A program made the translations under genes and the position numbers. From positions 1 through 11,621 of the forward strand of contig JARLHB010000017.1 of NCBI GenBank assembly GCA_031292465.1: 11,621 nucleotides of DNA, in the 5' to 3' direction. The notes beneath the pieces were generated by a model. The model worked only from the letters and a program-made list of their open reading frames with translations. It searched no databases and had not been told where the DNA came from. This DNA is from Ignavibacteriaceae bacterium (lineage in GTDB: Bacteria > Bacteroidota > Ignavibacteria > Ignavibacteriales > Ignavibacteriaceae). Positions 1 to 7,215 of this stretch are shown piece by piece; position 1 is the first letter of the stretch, and each line of letters begins with the position of its first letter.

Positions 1-150
1 CCTTTTTACTGAAAGAGCATCTTTTTTTATGCACATACAAGTTTAGGAAAGGAATTATATCTAATTTTATTCGGTGTAAAATAATAATTATTGCAGCTTT
101 TTACAATCAGTCTATTTTATGCGTCATCAAACGTTTTGTGGATGCAGATC

Positions 151-155
151 AAGGA
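151..155 (+). promoter_or_regulatory. Shine-Dalgarno AAGGA for the 162-2090 gene
   Basis: AAGGA lies 6 nt before the ATG at 162 and fixes this start. The rest of 1-161 is AT-rich leader; I see no promoter there that I would call with confidence. Confidence 0.6.
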
Positions 156-161
156 TAACGA

Positions 162-2090
162 ATGAAATTCAAAATAAAATATTTCCTGTATTTTTGCCTT
201 TTAGCGATAATATGTACAATAATTATTGATTATGTCAGAGTATCAAACTATAGAATAATTCCTTCACTGCCCTCTAAAGAAAAGGAGGGAAAAATAGACG
301 AAATCTATTACAACCTTGTTAATGGAGAGAAGCAAATAGATTGGAAACAGGTCGACCAGGCACTTGATTACGTTAACGCTCAATATGATGTATCTGATTT
401 CTACGTTGCCACTCTTATAAGAATTCTATATGAATACAGGGATAAAGTTCCCGCAGATATGCTTTTGAAGATAAAAAATTCATTATTGAAATTCAGATAT
501 TGGATGGACGAACCAGGGGAAAATTCTATGTGTTACTGGAGCGAAAACCACCAAATATTGTTTCTTTCGGCAGAATATTTGGTTGGACAGCTTTATCCCG
601 ACGAAGTTTTTGTAAATAGTAAATTGACCGGCCGTCAACACATGGCAAAAGCCTATCAAAAGATAAATGACTGGCTGGAAATGAGATGGAAATTCGGCTT
701 CTCTGAGTTTTACTCAAACGTATATTATAATGAAGATATCGCCGGCATGATTAATCTTATTGATTATGCAAACGACAACGTTATCGCAAAAAAAGCTAAT
801 ATGATTATGGATTTGCTCATATATGATATAGCTTCCCAAAAATCCAGCAATATGTTTGTGTCCGTAAGCGGACGGGCATATGAAAAGAACCGGAAAGGCG
901 GCCTGGCTGTTTCAATTAATAGGATTACAGATTTCCTGTGGGATAAGCCCAGGCTGTATCATCCGAATATAACATACGGGTTTATAGCAAGTAAAAAATA
1001 TAAGGTGCCTCCTGTTTTAATTGAAATTGGTAAAGACACGAGTAATGCAGTTATTAAACAAACAAATAGTTTAAATATTTCACAGCTTAAAGAGGAGGGG
1101 TACTTCGGAACTGATGATAAAAGTATTATGATGCAATGGGGTATGGAGGCTTATTCCAACCCGGAAGTGGTCCGAAATTCTATTTCCTATATCAGGAAAA
1201 ACAATATGTTCTCTAATAGTTTCTTTATTGGTTTTAGAAGGCTTGATAATTCCTTGTTTCGGTTGTTCCATCTTGAACCGGCACTTATTCGTTATTTTAA
1301 TCCTCAGACAAATGGCGCAGTAATTCAACAGGCAAATACTTATACATACCGGACTGCAAATTATTCACTTTATTCTGTCCAGAGTTATTATCCGGGGAAC
1401 AATGCTAATCAGCAGCATGTTGCCGGAATGAACATAGGAAATTATTTCAGCGTATTCCATACACATCCCGCACTACCGGATAATATTAAGTACAGTTCAC
1501 CAAACTATTGGGTTGGTTACGGCAGGCTACCGCATGTTGCCCAGGATAGCAGCGTAAGCCTGTCTATATATAACCTGCCTGATAAAAAAGGGCAAGCTGA
1601 AATGGCTATGTTAAACTATACTCACGCTTATTTTCCAAAAGAATTATTTGATACTGTTTATCTTGTAAATAATTACGCCTTCGGTAAAAAAGGGAAAGTA
1701 TATTGCGCGCTAATCGGCAGAAATAACTTTTATTATAAGAATAATTCATCCAACGATCTCATTCAGCCGGGCAGACAAAGTTATTGGATTATAGAAGCAG
1801 GCAATGAAGCTAAGGACGGCTCCTTTAAGAATTTCTGCTCAAGGATTATGAAGAGTAAAGTTGAATTTAATTCTGAAACACTGCGGTTAATTTATGTTTC
1901 AAATGGAAAACAACTTGAACTTACTTATAACGGTAAATTCTTAATTAATAATAAAGTAGTAAGCACCTTATATAACAGATATGATTCACCTTATGTAAAA
2001 GCTAAATTTAAACCTGATTCCCTTGAATTCAGATATCATAATAAATTCCTAAAGCTTAATATGAACAGGCTGGTACGGGAATATAATTGA
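162..2090 (+). CDS. Membrane-anchored, probable toroid-fold carbohydrate-active protein (unrecognised family)
   Basis: I do not recognise a named family. Residues 7-24 form one hydrophobic segment after a Lys-rich start, so the protein is probably a signal-anchored or exported enzyme; the cysteines in this segment do not make a good lipobox. Residues about 40-380 look mostly helical and carry a conserved-looking WSENHQ stretch at 126-131 followed by an AEYLVGQ helix, as in (alpha/alpha)-toroid enzymes. From about 380 on the sequence is Tyr/Asn/His-rich and beta-like, with YRTANYSLYS, QQH (His419) and FHTHP (His433, His435), which recalls the toroid plus beta-sandwich layout of heparinase/chondroitin-type polysaccharide lyases. 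A lyase or glycosidase role is inference; no catalytic set is proven. The ATG at 162 is supported by AAGGA at 151-155. The gene is alone on the plus strand and ends 51 bp from a convergent gene. Confidence 0.72.
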   Translation: MKFKIKYFLYFCLLAIICTIIIDYVRVSNYRIIPSLPSKEKEGKIDEIYYNLVNGEKQIDWKQVDQALDYVNAQYDVSDFYVATLIRILYEYRDKVPADMLLKIKNSLLKFRYWMDEPGENSMCYWSENHQILFLSAEYLVGQLYPDEVFVNSKLTGRQHMAKAYQKINDWLEMRWKFGFSEFYSNVYYNEDIAGMINLIDYANDNVIAKKANMIMDLLIYDIASQKSSNMFVSVSGRAYEKNRKGGLAVSINRITDFLWDKPRLYHPNITYGFIASKKYKVPPVLIEIGKDTSNAVIKQTNSLNISQLKEEGYFGTDDKSIMMQWGMEAYSNPEVVRNSISYIRKNNMFSNSFFIGFRRLDNSLFRLFHLEPALIRYFNPQTNGAVIQQANTYTYRTANYSLYSVQSYYPGNNANQQHVAGMNIGNYFSVFHTHPALPDNIKYSSPNYWVGYGRLPHVAQDSSVSLSIYNLPDKKGQAEMAMLNYTHAYFPKELFDTVYLVNNYAFGKKGKVYCALIGRNNFYYKNNSSNDLIQPGRQSYWIIEAGNEAKDGSFKNFCSRIMKSKVEFNSETLRLIYVSNGKQLELTYNGKFLINNKVVSTLYNRYDSPYVKAKFKPDSLEFRYHNKFLKLNMNRLVREYN

Positions 2091-2141
2091 AGTATGACAG
2101 GAAGTAATTTACAGTATAGACAAAAACGATTTTTTAGATAA

Positions 2142-3194
2142 TTATTTGTTTGTTGTGTAATCTTTGTATGCTTTTTCTATGGTTGGCTGATCTGCTTTGC
2201 CTTCCAATATCATTGTGCGGTATTTAAAAGTTACAGATTTACCTGCATCAAGAGAAAAGTTCAGTTTTTCCTTTCCATTCGAAAAGATATTCTGGCCGAG
2301 TGGATTGGCAGCAAAAAGCCCGTATTCACGTGCGTGCCAGTAAGCCGGAAAGCCAATATTCTGCGGGTTATCAAAGATTACAACTGTAACATTTTCCCCT
2401 TTAATTGTGCCGGAAAGAGCAACCCATTTTGCTCTCGTTCCCCAGACCGCAGAACCTTTTATTCCTTCGCTGCTAAGATAATCACCCGTTACATCTTTGT
2501 TATTCATAACAGGTACTTGAGTTTTATTTCCGCGGGAATCAGTAAGCACTATCTGTTCATTTGTTGGAAGCTCAAGTTCCCGGGCTACCCTGATAGCTAC
2601 CAGCCCTTCCTTATCATCAGGAAAAGTAATGGGAGTATTTAATGCTTTTAGAGTTGTAATACGGTCAATAATTCTTACGCCTTTTTCGGCAATAAATTTA
2701 AAGCGGGTTTCTTCATAAAGGAGTGTATCGTTTTTATAATTAAGCCAATTTAATCCAACAGTAAGAGCACCTTCTCCGGTACCGCTCTGCATTGATAAAA
2801 TTTTGGCAAGCTTAATCGTTCCCATCTCCGGGGCTTTTTCCAGAGGGATTGCATTTGAATTATTCCAGAAATCTATTTTGTTCACATTGCCGTAATCGAA
2901 CCAGGAGCCGATTTGATGGGGATGATCCACACGTTCACCAGCGCGGGGTTTTAAAGGGAAGCCCCGCGTTACAGTAACACCGTTAGATGAAATGATTGGA
3001 TAAAAGACCGTTTTCTTAAGAACGGATACCGTATCGGAATACAAGTAAGATGTAAACAGCTTCCCGTCAACAAGTACATCAATACATTGCCGCCTGTCAT
3101 CTTTAATAAGCTTAACTTTATTCTTGTCCCTTGCAAAGCAATTCAAAGCAGCAAACAAAGCAATTATAATAATAAATGGTTTAAGCTTATTCAT
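2142..3194 (-). CDS. Exported DUF6807 (PmoA-like) protein
   Basis: This matches the DUF6807 family, often labelled 'methane oxygenase PmoA' in databases although it has no relation to particulate methane monooxygenase. Family marks are the DHPHQIGSWF block (Asp90, His91, His93, Trp98), usually DHPHHxGxWF, and the C-terminal block YWHAREYGLFAANPLG. Residues 1-21 are a signal peptide (Lys-rich start, then IIIIALFAALNCFA); the Cys19 context ALNC is not a proper lipobox, so type I cleavage near Ala21 is more likely. The length (350 aa) is normal. The family is commonly encoded beside Gfo/Idh/MocA oxidoreductases, as here: its start is 5 bp after the stop of the oxidoreductase gene, so the two are almost certainly co-transcribed. 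The biochemical role is not established; a part in processing sugars or keto-sugars outside the cytoplasm is inferred from context. Confidence 0.85.
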   Translation of the reverse strand: MNKLKPFIIIIALFAALNCFARDKNKVKLIKDDRRQCIDVLVDGKLFTSYLYSDTVSVLKKTVFYPIISSNGVTVTRGFPLKPRAGERVDHPHQIGSWFDYGNVNKIDFWNNSNAIPLEKAPEMGTIKLAKILSMQSGTGEGALTVGLNWLNYKNDTLLYEETRFKFIAEKGVRIIDRITTLKALNTPITFPDDKEGLVAIRVARELELPTNEQIVLTDSRGNKTQVPVMNNKDVTGDYLSSEGIKGSAVWGTRAKWVALSGTIKGENVTVVIFDNPQNIGFPAYWHAREYGLFAANPLGQNIFSNGKEKLNFSLDAGKSVTFKYRTMILEGKADQPTIEKAYKDYTTNK

Positions 3195-3199
3195 ATAAA

Positions 3200-4597
3200 C
3201 TATGCGTCTATTATTTCCTGCTTCTCCTCATCAAACTTAACTTTCTTGCCTCTGTGCAAAGATTCAGTTACCATAAGGCTTGCAACAGAATGGTTATAAC
3301 CCGCTTCGATTGGTGCGTGAGGCTGTTTCCGGCTTCTTATACACTCCATCCAGTTTCTCATATGCGCAATTGTCATCATATCCGACCCTGCGTTTGCATC
3401 AGTTACGCTTTTTACTTTATCATCGGCAAGTTCAAATGTTGGAAGAAGATTTTCGTGAAGGCCAAACTGCGGATACTTTTCCGCATGCTCTTTGGTTAAA
3501 CCGCCGCGGGGTGTAACTTTATTCGTATCCAGATTTAGTTCACCGCCGTTGGAATAATAAATTTCCTTAACATCTCCGGCTGAATTTGAAAACCTTGATG
3601 AATAATTAACCTGGAATCTTTTAGTAGTGTCCTTGTCATCTGCCGGGCCGTATTCTAAAATAGCAGTTAATGTATCGGCATTTTTTCTGCCGTCATTCCA
3701 CATATAAATTCCGCCGCCTGCAATAACGCTTAACGGGTGTTTAAAACCCGTAAACCAGTGTACTGTATCTATCTGATGACACATCCATTGGCCGGGTATT
3801 CCCGAAGAATAAGGCCAGAAGAGACGGTATTCAAGATATATCCGGGGATTGAATGGAATCCTGTCCCTGTTTACTAAAAATCTTTTCCAGTCAACGTCAC
3901 TTTCTTTTAACTTTGCTACAGCATCAGGCAAACGCCAGCGGTCAGGTTGATTTACATTCCATGTCATTTCTACAAATTTAATTGCGCCAAATTTGCCTGA
4001 TTTAATGTAATCGGCAGCCGTCTGATAATTTGTCCCGCTTCTTCTTTGCGAGCCTATCTGAACAATTTTCTTTGTTTCCTTTACTGCATTAAGAACCATT
4101 TTATTATCAGCCATTGATTCCGCTAACGGTTTTTCACAATAAGCATCACGTCCGGCTCTTACTGCTTCGGTTGCATGGTATGCATGCTGAAAATCTGCCG
4201 TACTGATTATAACAGCATCAACTTTTGATTTTTCATACAGTTCTTCATTGTTCCTGTAACCTGTAATTTTATTTCCCATCAGGTCAGTCAGGTAAGATAT
4301 GCCTTCGTCTCTTCTCTGGTTCCAAATATCCGATACAGCAACAAATTCCATATTCATATCTTTTGCATTTGCCTTAAACGCAAGGCTTAACGTATCCTGG
4401 AACCGGTGAGAAAAGCCTACTACGCCAACCTGAACACGGTCATTTGCGCCGATAATGCGGTCATAATGCATTGCATCTGTAACAACAACTTTTGATTTTG
4501 GTTTTAAAAATTGCCCGCCTTTAATAACGGAAGTGCCCACTGCTATTGCAGCAGTACTGAGCCCGACTTTTTTAATAAATTCTCTTCTGCTTGTCAT
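3200..4597 (-). CDS. Tat-exported Gfo/Idh/MocA family NAD(P)-dependent oxidoreductase
   Basis: This family oxidises or reduces sugar or polyol hydroxyls with a nicotinamide cofactor. The start chosen is the ATG at 4597, not the in-frame TTG at 4609. It gives MTSRREFIKK, a Tat motif (S-R-R-x-F-x-K) followed by a hydrophobic stretch to about residue 22, and GGA lies 7 nt upstream. The Rossmann cofactor loop is VGVVGFSHR at about residues 39-47. The signature CEKP places the usual catalytic lysine at Lys156. HQIDTVHW (His274, Asp277, His280) matches the active-site Asp/His helix of the second domain. The predicted size (465 aa) is typical for the Tat-exported subgroup common in Bacteroidota and Planctomycetota. 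Some exported relatives act on the C3 position of glycosides; applying that here is inference. It sits between an exported phosphoesterase and DUF6807, with tiny gaps. Confidence 0.92.
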   Translation of the reverse strand: MTSRREFIKKVGLSTAAIAVGTSVIKGGQFLKPKSKVVVTDAMHYDRIIGANDRVQVGVVGFSHRFQDTLSLAFKANAKDMNMEFVAVSDIWNQRRDEGISYLTDLMGNKITGYRNNEELYEKSKVDAVIISTADFQHAYHATEAVRAGRDAYCEKPLAESMADNKMVLNAVKETKKIVQIGSQRRSGTNYQTAADYIKSGKFGAIKFVEMTWNVNQPDRWRLPDAVAKLKESDVDWKRFLVNRDRIPFNPRIYLEYRLFWPYSSGIPGQWMCHQIDTVHWFTGFKHPLSVIAGGGIYMWNDGRKNADTLTAILEYGPADDKDTTKRFQVNYSSRFSNSAGDVKEIYYSNGGELNLDTNKVTPRGGLTKEHAEKYPQFGLHENLLPTFELADDKVKSVTDANAGSDMMTIAHMRNWMECIRSRKQPHAPIEAGYNHSVASLMVTESLHRGKKVKFDEEKQEIIDA

Positions 4598-4603
4598 TTG
4601 TTT

Positions 4604-4609
4604 ATCCAA
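4604..4609 (-). promoter_or_regulatory. Weak Shine-Dalgarno (TTGGAT) deciding the oxidoreductase start
   Basis: On the minus strand TTGGAT precedes the ATG at 4597, with 7 nt after GGA. It overlaps the in-frame TTG that would otherwise give a start 4 codons longer. An RBS role for this TTG region and the perfect Tat motif directly after the ATG both favour the shorter form. Confidence 0.45.
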
Positions 4610-5452
4610 TTATTTTTTTAAAAATATAGTTGCCATAACAGGGTAATGATCTGAGGCATAATGTAAATTAAAAATATTCACAATGGCTGCATACTTTGTA
4701 ACAGTAATATTATCCCTGCTCGTAAATATATAATCGTCTCTTTCCGGGGGGCGCCGGCAAACATCAAATCCGCAGTATGTTTCTTCAGGGCCAAAAGGTT
4801 TACTTGTACAAATTGCTCTTGAATCATTAAGTACTTTAACAATTTTTTGAATAGGAACCGTATTGGGAGGAGAATTAAAATCACCCATTAAAATACAGGG
4901 ATAATTTTTATCATTTATTATTTTTATCTGGTTTAAGATTAGTTCAGCAGACTTTTCCCTTGCTATTACTCCCTGATCATCAAGATGAACATTTAATATC
5001 CAGAATTTTGTGCCGTCTTTTTTATCTTTAAATAATGCATAAGTACATATCCTGTTCAGTGAAGCATCCCATCCTTTTGAAGGTATGTCTTTCGTCTCGG
5101 ATAACCAAAAATTACCGCTGTCAAGTACATTAAACTTTCCCTGATTGTAGAATATAGCACTATGCTCTCCTTTATCCTTCCCATCATCTCTTCCAACGCC
5201 GATAAAGCTATAATGTCCTAAATTTGCCTTAATCCACTCCAGTTGGTTTTCCAAACCTTCCTGGGTGCCAAAAATATCCGGTTCATAATATGTAATCTGG
5301 CTCAATAAGTAACCCCTCCTATTGGTCCATATATTCTCACCATCATCGGGGTTATCATATCTCAGGTTATATGTCATCAGTTTAATTTCCTGTGCCGGCA
5401 TCAGAAAATTAAAAGAGAAAAGGATCGCGGCAGCGAATAATAATTTTTTCAT
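4610..5452 (-). CDS. Exported endonuclease/exonuclease/phosphatase (EEP) family phosphoesterase
   Basis: A metal-dependent phosphoesterase of the EEP (DNase I-like/CCR4-like) superfamily. All core motifs are visible: TYNLRYDN with Asn29, GTQEGLE with metal-binding Glu65, NVHLD with His156, GDFNSPP with Asp191 and Asn193, and SDHYPV with Asp268 and catalytic His269 near the C terminus. Numbering uses the ATG at 5452; a GTG three codons upstream (5461) is also in frame, but the classic signal peptide MKKLLFAAAILFSF begins at the ATG. Cleavage is likely after PAQ or close to it, so the enzyme is probably periplasmic or secreted. The length (280 aa) is usual for the exported bacterial subgroup. 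The substrate cannot be told from sequence: phosphodiester of a polyol, glycan, lipid or nucleic acid are all possible. The stop codon at 4610-4612 is 12 nt before the oxidoreductase ATG, indicating an operon. Confidence 0.9.
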   Translation of the reverse strand: MKKLLFAAAILFSFNFLMPAQEIKLMTYNLRYDNPDDGENIWTNRRGYLLSQITYYEPDIFGTQEGLENQLEWIKANLGHYSFIGVGRDDGKDKGEHSAIFYNQGKFNVLDSGNFWLSETKDIPSKGWDASLNRICTYALFKDKKDGTKFWILNVHLDDQGVIAREKSAELILNQIKIINDKNYPCILMGDFNSPPNTVPIQKIVKVLNDSRAICTSKPFGPEETYCGFDVCRRPPERDDYIFTSRDNITVTKYAAIVNIFNLHYASDHYPVMATIFLKK

Positions 5453-5521
5453 AGTATGCACGTTAAAAATATTATTAAGATAAAGTTAATTAGTTAAATA
5501 CATTAATTCTTGTCTAATAGT

Positions 5522-5556
5522 ATAGATAACCGGTATTTGTGTATACCGGAATCTAT
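5522..5556. promoter_or_regulatory. Two-part hairpin between the HAD and EEP genes
   Basis: ATAGAT (5522-5527) pairs with ATCTAT (5551-5556), and CCGGTAT (5530-5536) pairs with ATACCGG (5543-5549), with a 6-nt loop and a small AA/A internal loop. It begins 55 nt after the upstream HAD stop. Neither strand has a T-run after it, so it is not a standard intrinsic terminator. It could be an mRNA-stabilising or processing hairpin, an atypical terminator, or an operator within the leader of the EEP gene. Confidence 0.45.
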
Positions 5557-5610
5557 TTATGTACAAAAGCATATAAGATACAATCATTCCACAATAACGG
5601 ACACGTTTTC

Positions 5611-7002
5611 TTAAGGAAGCAGCTTCAAATTCTCCGGGCCTGATTTTCCAAGCTTTAAGGTTTTTTCTGTTGGTATCCAGGCGCCCATATTTTCGTCACG
5701 TCCCTGCAAAACGACAGTCGTTGCCCCGGCACTTTCTCCTGCAAGCTGATCTGCAGCAATTTTGCATATTTTCCCAATTTTTCCGCCTTTAATCCTGTTA
5801 ACCACAAGAATAAGCTGTAATGGTTTGTAATCATTTATCATCTTCTCGCCGGCCAATCCTGAAAGCTGTGTCATCATATAGTAATCACCATCGCTATCCC
5901 CGCCAATCATAACGGGATTAGCATGATACTTAGCTGCAAGTATTTTGTTTATATTAATAGCTTTGCCCGCCATACTATTAATAGTATAGTCTCCGCTGAT
6001 ATCATACTTTGGCAAAAATTTACCTCCGGCATCTTTTACCAGGCGCAGGCCCAATACATGATGCTCCGGAAGATTGTATCCATACTTTGGAGTTGTAGCA
6101 ACAGTTTCAATTATTTCCTGCATGGATGCAGTGCATATATATGTATGGATATTATTCTTTTCTAATTCTTTGAATAAAAGCCCCATCTCATGCGTGGGAC
6201 GTATGGTGTTACAGAAATAATTGCCTGCATTTGTATTGCTGACTGCACCGACTTTTCCCGGTAAAGAAGCAGGGCTGTCAAAATAAACTTTTTTACTCTC
6301 TCTCTTAATTCCACAGTCCATTGCCTGCTTAACCATTATTTTTACTTCCTCTGAAGTAAAACCCGGATAAGTTACATACATAACCCAGGTATATGCGGCA
6401 TTTGGCGAAAACGAATCTTCGATAGCCGAATATGTAAACCACATTTTTGCTTTAAAATCTTTGAATTGATCCGTCTGTTTTAATTTATTTAATGACAAGT
6501 TATTTACAGATTTAGGATTTATTCTGCGGTAGTTTTCATAGAAATATTTGTAATCGTTATAACAATCCTCTGCAATCAGATTAATATTGATTGGTTTGCC
6601 GTCAACACTTACATAAGGAGATACAAAATTTTTCGAGGGGATTAAAAGATTATCTTTATAACCTGTATCTGTATAATGAGTGAACGAATACCTGAACTCG
6701 CCCGGAGTCATTTTAAATGCCAGATTTTCTAACTGGTAAATAAATAAATTATCCTGAACATCTGCATAAATTGAGGTATTATCCCAATCAAATACAGCAT
6801 ATGCGCTTTCATTACCGGCATTTTTCTTAATTACACTATCAATAGCGGCTTTTGTTCCTGGCGCCCAATTAGAAATTTCCCGTTCCTTATGTGATAATTT
6901 ACCTGATTGTGCTAATAAATTTTTATTGGATGGTGATAATAAAAACATGGCGGTAAGAATAATCCAGAGCGGTACAACATTCTTTGTACAGAGTTTTCTC
7001 AT
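5611..7002 (-). CDS. Exported HAD-superfamily phosphatase, phosphorylcholine-phosphatase-like
   Basis: A HAD hydrolase with all four motifs: motif I DWDNT at 72-76 (nucleophile Asp72, general acid Asp74), motif II CTASM with Ser293, a motif III lysine in GKAININK at about 345-352, and motif IV GGDSDGD with Asp369 and Asp373. The roughly 215 residues between motifs I and II form a large helical cap. Residues about 9-23 are a hydrophobic export signal with likely cleavage near LLAQS (about residue 32), so the enzyme acts outside the cytoplasm. The DxDNT motif I, the size and the export resemble phosphorylcholine phosphatase (PchP)-type enzymes; that substrate is a guess. The ATG at 7002 is supported by AAAGGA at 7012-7017. 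A 213-bp upstream gap suggests its own promoter, and it leads towards the EEP-oxidoreductase-DUF6807 cluster. Confidence 0.87.
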   Translation of the reverse strand: MRKLCTKNVVPLWIILTAMFLLSPSNKNLLAQSGKLSHKEREISNWAPGTKAAIDSVIKKNAGNESAYAVFDWDNTSIYADVQDNLFIYQLENLAFKMTPGEFRYSFTHYTDTGYKDNLLIPSKNFVSPYVSVDGKPININLIAEDCYNDYKYFYENYRRINPKSVNNLSLNKLKQTDQFKDFKAKMWFTYSAIEDSFSPNAAYTWVMYVTYPGFTSEEVKIMVKQAMDCGIKRESKKVYFDSPASLPGKVGAVSNTNAGNYFCNTIRPTHEMGLLFKELEKNNIHTYICTASMQEIIETVATTPKYGYNLPEHHVLGLRLVKDAGGKFLPKYDISGDYTINSMAGKAININKILAAKYHANPVMIGGDSDGDYYMMTQLSGLAGEKMINDYKPLQLILVVNRIKGGKIGKICKIAADQLAGESAGATTVVLQGRDENMGAWIPTEKTLKLGKSGPENLKLLP

Positions 7003-7011
7003 TTATAAGTT

Positions 7012-7017
7012 TCCTTT
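7012..7017 (-). promoter_or_regulatory. Shine-Dalgarno AAAGGA for the exported HAD gene
   Basis: AAAGGA on the minus strand lies 9 nt before the ATG at 7002. It is one of the few good Shine-Dalgarno matches in the window and confirms the start. Confidence 0.6.
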
Positions 7018-7056
7018 ACTTAGTATTTTCTATTTGCTAATAATATACATTGTCTC

Positions 7057-7127
7057 ATTATGCAAATTATCATTAGAGTCAAAATTGTTGAAACGAATTA
7101 TCATATATTTATCTCTATTATGCAAAT
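7057..7127 (-). repeat. Duplicated 11-mer ATTTGCATAAT in the HAD promoter region
   Basis: The minus-strand 11-mer ATTTGCATAAT occurs at 7057-7067 and again at 7117-7127, exactly 60 bp apart. A related inverted site, ATTTGCTAA, lies at 7032-7040 on the plus strand. The three sites lie 30-125 bp upstream of the HAD start. They could be regulator-binding sites on nearly one face of the helix, but AT-rich background makes part of this expected by chance. Confidence 0.4.
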
Positions 7128-7129
7128 AG

Positions 7130-7187
7130 TTATTAACACCGGGCATTAAATTTATGTTAATAATACATTTTATTATTTAGATTAACA
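7130..7187. repeat. Alternating TTAACA / TGTTAA sites between the glycosidase and HAD genes
   Basis: TTATTAACA (7130-7138) and TGTTAATAA (7155-7163) are perfect 9-bp inverted copies separated by 16 nt. A third copy, ATTAACA (7181-7187), forms a second 7-bp inverted pair with 7155-7161. A further 7-bp stem, AATAATA/TATTATT (7159-7165 with 7171-7177), competes with these. The array starts 28 nt after the glycosidase stop, so it could act as a 3' hairpin of that mRNA, as operator DNA for the HAD gene, or both. There is no T-run of terminator type. Confidence 0.42.
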
Positions 7188-7215
7188 CAAAATTAAAATA
7201 AAGGATCATATTTTA

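Noticed and set aside
92..121. Sigma70-like promoter (TTGCAG with TATTTT) upstream of the 162 gene
   Set aside because: Each box matches only 4 of 6 bases in very AT-rich DNA, so it cannot be told from background.
2142..3194. DUF6807 protein as a methane monooxygenase subunit (PmoA)
   Set aside because: The database name is misleading: the protein has a single signal peptide, no set of membrane helices and no copper-site pattern of particulate methane monooxygenase.
3733..3751. ACGGGT/ACCCGT inverted repeat inside the oxidoreductase gene
   Set aside because: Only 6 bp and readily explained by the encoded TGFKHPL codons.
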